From Pegoplata infirma (taxonomy: Eukaryota; Arthropoda; Insecta; Diptera; Anthomyiidae), in NCBI GenBank assembly GCA_963921195.1, contig OY992537.1, forward strand, positions 130,222,694 to 130,286,693: 64,000 bases of DNA, given 5' to 3'. The number at the start of each line of letters is the position of its first letter. Position 1 is the first letter of the stretch. Under the pieces are notes generated by a model, which saw only the letters and a program-made list of their open reading frames with translations, was not told the origin of the DNA and searched no databases. The position numbers and the translations under genes are program-made. Of this stretch, positions 57,055 to 64,000 are shown in pieces.

Positions 57055-58999
57055 CGTGACGATATTCGTAGGACCAACCCCAGCGATCCCACACTCGGCC
57101 AACTAAATCTGGAGATCAGTAAATTGGTCAGCGAGTATAAAAGGAACAAGTGGATAGATTACTTGAATAACTGCAACCTCAGCTCCGGAGCTTGTAAACT
57201 GTGGTCGACAGTCAAAGCTCTCTCGCATCCCACGAAGGTAGATGGCCGGGTCGCAATAAACTTCGGCAACAACACGTTATTGGACCCTAAGCGGTGCGCG
57301 GCATGTTTCGGCCGGCAATTTATAGAGCACCCCGAGAGAGATAAGGCGAAACGTGTTGTAAGGAAAGTACACAATCTTGCAGTCATTGACGGACCACCAG
57401 TTTTTCTGTCGAGTGAAGTAGCAGAAGCCATCAAAAACGCAAAACCGTCCAAAGCGTTAGGACCCGACGGAATTTCGATGGTGATGCTTAAGCAAGCCGG
57501 GAGTCGAGTATATGACCAAAGTACTCAACTTGTCGTTGTCCACTCTGATAGTACCCGAAGTCTGGAAAATGGGTAGAGTGGTCCCGGTTTAAAACCCGGG
57601 AAAATCGCGAGCCAAGGAGAATCGTACAGGCCGATCTCCTTGCTGTCACCAGTCGCGAAGACACTTGAGGTACTTCTCACTAGCTTCACAATGTACCACC
57701 AAGCGGCAACACATCAGTACGGATTCCGAAAGCACCACAGTACAACAACAACTTTAACTGCCGTTACCACACATACAAGCCATGGTCTGAATCAAAGTAA
57801 GCCATGTGAGCGCACAGTGATGGTTGCGCTAGACCTGTCAAAAGCCTTTGACACGGTCAGTCACCTGTGTACCCTCTTCGGTGACATCGCCAACTCCAGT
57901 CTCACCAACACCATCAAGAGGTGGGTGGTAAATTATATTTGTGGACGTCAGTCGTTTGTGGAGTTTAGAAACAAGAAGTCAAAACCCCGTAGAGTTAAAC
58001 AAGGAGTCCCACAGGGTGGCTTTTTCTCTCCGATCTTGTTTAACTTCTACCTTTCTAAACTCCCGGCACCACCCCAAGGGGTGGAATTGATCACCTATGC
58101 CGACGACTGTACATTAATGGCACGGGGTCATTACATTGATGAGCTATGCGGTTGGTTAAATGCATACATCCATGATGGAAGAAGCTTCAGAGTTGTCAAA
58201 ATGCAGCCCTAAGAACCGTAACGGGCTTCCTTCAGATGTCCTCCGAACACCATCTACATGAGGAGACGAGATACTTCCGGTTAAGGAACACAGTCACATG
58301 TTGGCGAAACAGTTCCTTCTGGCGTGTCATCGGAGGGATCATCCGAACCAACACCTTACGGAAATTGATCCTCCCCCGAGACATGTCAGAAAAAATCTTC
58401 GGTGTTATGAGATGGATATCCAGCAATACGACATCCAACAGCTAGATTCCATCTGATATTGGGCAACTCTGAATGACATTCACAGGGATACGGTAGAATC
58501 GACAACAACCACCCATCGCAGAAGAAGAGAGAAGTCTGCCAAGAAGAACAAGAGTGGTACTAGCACAATTAAGATCCGGGTATTGTAGTCGGCTCAATTC
58601 TTATTGGTCGAGAATTAACCCGACTATACCCAATACGTTGTGACAACAAGTTTGTTAGCAAACTTGGGTCACAGACAGTGGCCGTATACTTATTGTACAC
58701 AGTGTACAAATACCCTAACAGAACCCAACAGTAGAAATATTTTTGTAACAAACAAGTAGCAACAACACACACACTGTGTGGTTTTGATATATCAGACACA
58801 CAAGCAACAGAACCCCACAGTAGAAATATTTTGTAACAAACAAGTAGCAACAACATACAGTGGGCTTTTGTTTTTTGTAATAAACAAGTAAACAAGTAGC
58901 AACAAAATATAAGGACTTGTTTTCAATATTGACCGTTAGATAAATAAAACAACACACAGGAGTAATATTTTGTTGGTAGTTTCTATGAGCTTGGATTTG

Positions 59000-59007
59000 T
59001 ATAAAAG
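59000..59007 (+). promoter_or_regulatory. TATA box of gypsy element 2 LTR
   Basis: TATAAAAG, with an initiator-like CTCATTC 25-30 bases downstream (about 59030). It places the hairpin array in the transcribed leader. Confidence 0.65.
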
Positions 59008-59086
59008 ACGCGTGGTTTTAACAAACAGCTCTCATTCTTTTATCAGCGATTCGGTCTGTAAGTAATAAAATTAATATAAGGTAGAC

Positions 59087-59607
59087 ACTTCATTTGGTGG
59101 TTAGCGAACACCTTATGAAGTTAGAATTATTATCAGCAGTAGTGAACTTTCACTGGTGGTTATCGAGCACCAGGGAAAGACGTAGAAACCTAAGTAAGGT
59201 TAAGTATATGCTTCGACTGGTGGTTAGCGAGCACCAGACCGAAGCTAGGGTAATGGTAAGATAATCCTCCGACGGTGGTTAGCGAGCACCCGAGGACACT
59301 AGTGGATCATCAGTAGCGAGTAGTACACTTCAGCCGGTGGTTACCGAACACTGGATGAAGTTAACCATAATTTAGATTTTTAACGAGCATTCCCGAAGGT
59401 GGTTGGCGATCACCGGAGGGAATTAGATTAAGTCGTAGTATAGAAACTATTCCGCCCGGTGGTTACCGAGCACCGGATGGAATAATCTTACCTTTTCAGG
59501 AATTAAGCATCCACTTCGGCTGGTGGTTACCGATCACCAGGCGAAGATTAGAAAGTAGACGAACCAAGGAACACTTTACCGGGTGGTTAGCGAACACCCG
59601 TGGAAGT
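59087..59607 (+). repeat. Array of nine hairpins with conserved core and covarying stems
   Basis: Hairpins start at 59087, 59147, 59210, 59265, 59327, 59389, 59448, 59514 and 59573, spaced 55-66 bp. Each has the core GGTG-GTTANCGAN-CACC: a 4-bp inner stem (CACT in unit 5) and a 9-base loop. An outer stem of 5-7 bp encloses it after a short internal loop. Outer stems are ACTTCAT/ATGAAGT, CTTTC/GAAAG, GCTTCG/CGAAGC, TCCTC/GAGGA, ACTTCA/TGAAGT, ATTCCC/GGGAAT, TATTCC/GGAATA, CTTCG/CGAAG and ACTTT/GGAAGT (with a G-T pair). They change on both sides in step, while spacer sequence between units is not conserved. Two degenerate units follow at 59815-59843 and 59883-59911. The pattern points to a selected RNA (or cruciform DNA) structure. 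Confidence 0.88.
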
Positions 59608-60137
59608 CAGATTCCGAGGAACGTGTGGTGAATGGTAGAGTAGAATTCGTTCTTTTCAGCTTATAGGTTCGGCGGATAATTAAACGAGCAATTACCGAAG
59701 GTGTTCCGAGCGTCAGGACAAACGAGTTCACCAGGTCTAACATCCGAGACAAAATTGTGGCGTAAGAGTGTGCGGTAAACGTCGGCCAGTGATCACGGGT
59801 CGGATGTACGAGGGTTCACGAGTGGTTACCGAACACGAGTGGACCACTGGACAGACGATTCGTGAAGGCAACTGGGTTGGAAACTGCTAGTGGTTTCCTA
59901 GCACGAACAGTGGACAATCCAGCATAAAATCCGAAGCACGAGCGAGGGGACCCGACCAAGTTCGAGAGGGAAACGAGGGACACGAGTGTCATCCCAAAGT
60001 GGAAACTTCCTCAGGAGAATACCCGGAACAGGAAAACGGTCACAGGGAGCCAAACACGAAGATTGCCGAAGTGGAGCCGAAGAGGAACGATCAATTAATA
60101 TTATATATTTTGAATGAAATTTTATATTAATGTTTTA

Positions 60138-60143
60138 AATAAA
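60138..60143 (+). terminator. Candidate LTR polyadenylation signal
   Basis: AATAAA about 110 bases before the LTR end, with GT- and T-rich sequence following. Its counterpart in the 3' LTR would act in termination. Confidence 0.5.
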
Positions 60144-60252
60144 CCGAGATTGTGAAGTATTGAAACAAAAAAGTACACGTGTTCATTATTTCTTGTAGCG
60201 AAACCTGGACAAAGGCTGAGTATTTACCCTAGCGAAAACAAGTCGTTACAAG

Positions 60253-60267
60253 TGGCGCCCGAGCAGG
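60253..60267 (+). promoter_or_regulatory. Primer binding site of gypsy element 2, tRNA-Lys type
   Basis: TGGCGCCCGAGCAGG differs at one base from the complement of the 3' end of the other insect tRNA-Lys (TGGCGCCCGAACAGG). So both gypsy elements in the window use lysine tRNAs. Confidence 0.75.
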
Positions 60268-60310
60268 CTATTTAAACAAGAAAGTAAAACACGAAGAATA
60301 CACGAGCAAC

Positions 60311-62950
60311 ATGGAGAATACAAAGGAGTTTTATGATGAAGTAGCAGCATTTGCAACAAAATTTGGTGTCGATGCGGAGGAAAATGTAGAGGAACTACGA
60401 AAACGTTTGGAGGACTTTATCAAAAATGTTAGTCATGAAACCAGTACAAGTGAATACGCAAGAAGTTTATACGCCATAGAACGAGTAAGAAAATGGTCTC
60501 TTAAGTATGACGGAAGCATGAATCCGTTAGATTTTCTGGAACGGGTACGGGAACTGGCTGGAGCCTATAAAATTCCACTGGATCGAGTACCTAAGATAAT
60601 GCCGGAACTGCTGAAGGACTTGGCACTAATATGGTTTAGAAATAATAATGATAATTGGAGCGACTGGAATGAGTTTCAACGGGACTTTCTCGAATACTTT
60701 TTACCAACGGGATATTTCAAGACACTGGAGGATAGGATCAGGGGCAGGAAGCAACAGGCAGGTGAATTATTTAAGGTTTACATGGTTAGTTTACAGGATT
60801 TGATGAGGCAGGCAGGATACAGCGAGGCACAAAAATTGGAACGGATTTATGAGAATTTGAACCCTAGTTATAGATTATATATAAAACGTAGAGAGTTCAG
60901 GAACAAGCGGGAGCTACTCAGATTGGCAGGGGATTTTGAGCTTTTGATGAGGGAGGCTTTAGGTTTTCAACAAACGCCACCTACTCCGACGATGGTTACG
61001 CAAACACAACTCCAACCAATGAAGCTGGATAAACAACATAAGATGGTCGTTATTGCAGGAGCAGTGCGTGATAATAATCGATGTTATGAAGAGCAAGTAA
61101 TCGATGTGATTAATCCAAGAGCGGCATGCAGGCGATGTGGACAGGAGGGCCATGGCTATCGGTTTTGTCAAAATGAATCCAAACTATTTTGCTGGGAGTG
61201 TGGTAAAACGAGTGTTCGTACGAGGGAGTGTTGCAATAAGAGAAGGGAAAAATGGTCGTTGAGTGATGGTGTATTTCAGGGTAAACGACCCATATCGGAG
61301 GCAGCAGGTACATCTACAAAATCTATGAACGCAATCTACATGAGACAAGGTCATATATTTGCGAAAGTGACATTGGGAAGTCAAGTGGCAGAGGCGCTAG
61401 TAGATACCGGGGCGTCCAACAGTTTTATATGTACCCAGTTGGCAGACAAGATGATAGGAGTAGAACGAGTGAAGGTTGATGTAGGTATAACTCTGGCTGA
61501 CGGTAAAAAAGCGGCGGTGAACGAGGCAGTGGTGATGGAAGTAGCGGTAGGCGATAGGAGCTTTAGAATGTCGTTGTTAATTCTTCCTGAGGTAATGGAT
61601 GGGTTAATACTGGGGATGGATTTCTTAACCAAGGTAAATGCTACGTTGAGCTGTGGCGGTGTAACACTTCAATTAAAGGAGGAGGTAGGAGGAGTAAGAA
61701 GTCCGAAGACTCGATGCACGGGTGTAGAAACTATAGGCAACGAGGAGGAAGTGCGTATAAAGCGGTTCTTAGAAGGTGAATTACGTGGTTTTGAAACTTT
61801 GACTGGACTTTCTAAGATTACAGAACATCGAATTGTAATGAAGGATGAAACTCCGTTTAAGCAAAGGTATATGCAGACGAACCCGGCAAAGCAAAAGATA
61901 ATAAGTGATCTGGTGGATGAGTTGATAGAGAATGGATGTATTGAACCTTCATATAGTCCATACAGTTCACCGATTGTGTTGGCACCTAAAAAGAATGGTA
62001 AGTGGAGGCTTTGCTTTGACTTTCGGCAATTAAACAGCAGGTCAGTAACAGATGCATACCCTTTACCACGTATCAATTCCATTCTGGAGGGGCTGCGAGA
62101 TGCGAAATATTTTAGCACACTGGATCTTAAAAATGGTTACTGGCAGATACCCATGGAGAAGGAAAGTAGGGTAGTAACAGCATTTACAGTACCAGGTCGA
62201 GGGTTGTTCCAGTGGAAGGTGATGCCTTTTGGATTACATTCGGCGCCAGCTACGTTTCAGCGCGCATTGGACCAGGTTATTGGCCCGGAGATGGAACCAC
62301 ATGCATTTGCTTACCTGGACGACATTATTGTGATTGGGAAAACATTGGATGAGCATATGGTGAATTTGCGAGAGGTGTTTAGGCGACTAAAGATGGCGAA
62401 TCTAAGAATAAATCCAGAAAAGTGCTCGTTTATGAAGAAGGAAATAAAATACCTTGGCCATGTTGTGGGGGAGGATGGGATAAAAACCGACCCAGACAAG
62501 ATAGCGGCGATCAAAGAAATGCTACCCCCAAAAGATGTTAAAGGAGTGAGACGGGTATTGGGCGTTGCCTCATGGTATCGAAGGTTTGTGCCTGATTTTT
62601 CCGATTTAGTGTCCCCAATTACAAGTTTATTAAAAAAGGGTACAAGATGGAAGTGGGGTAAGGAGCAACAGGAGGCTTTTGAAAAACTGAAGGAGCGATT
62701 GACAGGTGCACCAGTGTTGGCTTGTCCAAATTTCGACAAACAGTTTATTCTCCAGACTGATGCAAGTGACTTTGGCTTGGGTGGGGTGCTCACGCAAAAC
62801 ATCAACGACGAGGAACGGGTCATCGCATACGCGAGTCGTCGGCTAAATAAAGCAGAGTGCAATTATTCAGCAACGGAAAAGGAGTGCTTGGCGATTGTGT
62901 GGGGTATTCGAAAAATGCGTCAATATTTGGAGGGTTATCGGTTTAAGGCA
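60311..62950 (+). CDS. Gag-Pol of gypsy element 2, truncated in RNase H
   Basis: One uninterrupted frame from the ATG at 60311 encodes Gag and Pol as a fusion with no frameshift. A capsid region (about residues 55-220) is followed by two zinc knuckles (C273RRCGQEGHGYRFC and CWECGKTS...C). The aspartic protease has D365TGA. The reverse transcriptase catalytic box is Y668LDD. RNase H has D817 in QTDAS and then ATEKECLAIVWGIRK. Native sequence ends at about residue 880 (YRFKAV), where a TDH motif should follow. Instead an ACCGTTACC-rich insertion starts at 62949 and continues in frame to 63127 with unrelated residues. The rest of RNase H and all of integrase are not in the window. The clean frame suggests the insertion is the main lesion and is recent. 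Confidence 0.93.
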
Positions 62951-63650
62951 GTGTTGGCTACCGTTACCCTTTCAATACCGTTACCGATTAAAAACCCTTT
63001 AATATTGACTACCGTTACCGTTACCAATACCGAAATAAAAAATTTTAAATACCGTTACCGATATAAAACCATTACCTTTATTCGGATTTTTACCGGTATT
63101 ATATCGGTTTTGTTTCGGTTGTCTTAATATTACTTATTTTAAATTTTTTGCAGATAAAAAACAAAGTTAAATATTTTAAATGTACTTAAAATAAAAAAAC
63201 AAAGGCATATGTTAAGATTAGGGCCTTGGATCCTAATCTGATAAAATTTTGTGGTTTGGTAGAGGGGTCAAAGATACATCGAGTGGCACCAATTTCAAGG
63301 AGCGGTCACGTCCTCTTTCGAGTGGGCGGGCCTTCAAAGTTAAAAGGTTTTTCTTAAATATCTTAAAAAGTACTTATTCGATTTGAATGAAATTGGTATC
63401 ATTGGAAAGCTTGATGAAATTCCTTTCGAACATTCCTTTACATAAAAAATTTCATTAACCCGTTAAGCACCAAAACGCGATTTTATTTTTTTTTTTAATT
63501 TTCAAATTTCTCACAAATGTAACGTATATAAGGTCATACAAGGAACACATAGGTGTGTAGCCAAGTTCCTAACCTTTCATTTGGTCTTTTATTCGAATCT
63601 CTAACTCTTCTAACACCAGAGGTTAAATTTTTGGTGCTAATTTTTGGGCT
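62949..63650. mobile_element. Start of an insertion into gypsy element 2, hAT-like left end
   Basis: CAGTGTTGGCTACCGTTACC begins where RNase H homology stops. ACCGTTACC, AATACCG and their relatives recur to about 63120 as subterminal repeats. A CAG start suggests hAT; the candidate duplicated 8-mer would be GTTTAAGG (62941-62948). The right end is outside the window, so this is unproven. 63130-63650 has no gene. Confidence 0.55.
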
Positions 63651-64000
63651 GAACCAGCAGAAAAGCTTTCTTTAGCGAAGCTGCTAAAGGAATCTATGGA
63701 GTTTGTAATCCCTAAGCCCGGCCAAAGGCCGCTACGTAGAAAAGCTTTATTTAGCGAAGCCGTTTGGGCTGAACCTATGGAGTTTGTACGCAGAAAAGCT
63801 TTCTTAAGCGATGCCGCTAAAGGAATCTATGGAGTTTGTAATCCCTAAGCCCGGCCGAAGGCCGCTACGCAGAAAAACTTTATTTAGCGAAGCCGTTTGG
63901 GCTGAACCTATGGAGTTTGTACGCAGAAAAGCTTTCTTTAGCGAAGCCGCTAAAGGAATATACGGAGTTTGTAATCCCTAAGTCCTGCCGAAGGCCGCTA
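63650..64000. repeat. 133-bp tandem repeat running off the window
   Basis: GCTAAAGGAAT recurs at 63683, 63816 and 63949, an exact period of 133 bp. Each unit has GGAGTTTGTAATCCCTAAG and a GGCC...GGCC hairpin, then a half-similar GGAGTTTGTACGCAG block, so the unit itself looks like an older dimer. A related fragment is at 26255-26330. Confidence 0.88.

Larger units (their letters stand above)
55343..58445 (+). pseudogene. Non-LTR retrotransposon reverse transcriptase, broken and split
   Basis: The linker frame reaches ADER at 55452. It resumes at 57057 as DDIRRTNP once the insertion 55453-57054 and one CG are removed. Then come LVSEYKRNKWIDYLNN, KALGPDG, YGFRKHHSTTTTLT, VALDLSKAFDTVSH, VKQGVPQGGFFSPILFNFYLSKLP and the catalytic YADD (58097-58110), the standard RT order. 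Stops and frame changes lie near 57576-57640 and 58212. The thumb region is missing: WLNAY at about 58165 is followed almost directly by the far C-terminal NAALRTVTGF and MSSEHHLHEE (58195-58300), implying an internal deletion. The element ends within 58445-58580. No poly(A) is visible. Confidence 0.88.
58639..60250 (+). repeat. 5' LTR of Ty3/gypsy element 2 (1612 bp)
   Basis: The right edge is fixed by GTTACA at 60250, two bases before the primer binding site. The left edge is inferred from TGTGAC at 58639, the matching inverse of GTTACA. U3 (58639 to about 59030) holds two and a half copies of an 85-90-bp enhancer-like repeat containing ACAGTAGAAATATTTT and GTAACAAACAAGTAGCAACA (58719, 58809 and a partial copy at 58880). 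TATAAAAG is at 59000-59007. AATAAA is at 60138-60143. If transcription starts near 59030 and is polyadenylated after 60143, R is about 1.1 kb long. No 3' LTR is present in the window. Confidence 0.75.

Noticed and set aside
62311..62862. 183-codon minus-strand frame and similar ones at 60959-62118
   Set aside because: Antisense shadows of the intact Gag-Pol frame.
63000..63127. C-terminal 58 residues of the 938-codon frame
   Set aside because: They are read-through into an inserted element, not Pol.

Overview
The window looks like nuclear DNA of a higher fly (Diptera, probably a large-genome calyptrate). It is AT-rich, its introns and spacers are packed with nested transposable elements, and the only host gene I recognise is Mcm10. 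It has an insect-style two-exon structure here, with a 9.45-kb phase-0 intron. The LTR elements are primed by tRNA-Lys or by a half initiator tRNA-Met, as in known insect elements. No bacterial, organellar or CRISPR features are visible.

Layout. 1-9115: a Ty3/gypsy element with nearly identical LTRs (the left one cut by the window edge), whose gag starts with a RING-H2 finger; gag and integrase carry frame breaks. 9652-21298: an 11.6-kb hAT-type insertion with a perfect 8-bp target duplication. It is filled with later insertions, including two copies of a CCCAGC-ended element arranged as a giant palindrome (12359-20367) because one inserted, inverted, 26 bp inside the end of the other. 21307-25980: gene-free repeats. 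25983-29361: four elements nested like Russian dolls. 29455-30020: three copies of a 183-190-bp tandem repeat. 31305-38740: an 800-bp inverted-repeat element split by a copia element (31461-38090, minus strand) with identical 161-bp LTRs. The copia copy lacks protease and carries two later TA-flanked insertions.

40777-52779: Mcm10, the replication initiation factor, with an E2F-like site about 100 bp upstream. Its intron contains a hAT relic with transposase remnants, and a 3.6-kb foldback element whose arms are tandem arrays of a 20-22-bp unit, itself hit by a hAT element. 53990-58445: a broken non-LTR retrotransposon (2A-like/zinc-finger N-terminus, endonuclease, reverse transcriptase), split by a 1.6-kb DNA element whose removal restores the reading frame exactly.

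58639-62950: a second Ty3/gypsy element with a 1.6-kb 5' LTR and one intact Gag-protease-RT-RNase H frame, cut inside RNase H by another insertion. Its LTR holds the most striking signal in the window: nine hairpins about 60 bp apart, just downstream of a TATA box. They share a GGTG-GTTANCGAN-CACC core, while the outer stems change sequence yet stay complementary. The window ends in a 133-bp tandem repeat.

The elements do not work together as a pathway; their value is as a dated stack of insertions. Paired arms, sister copies and interrupted reading frames supply empty sites, so many target-site duplications can be verified by eye.
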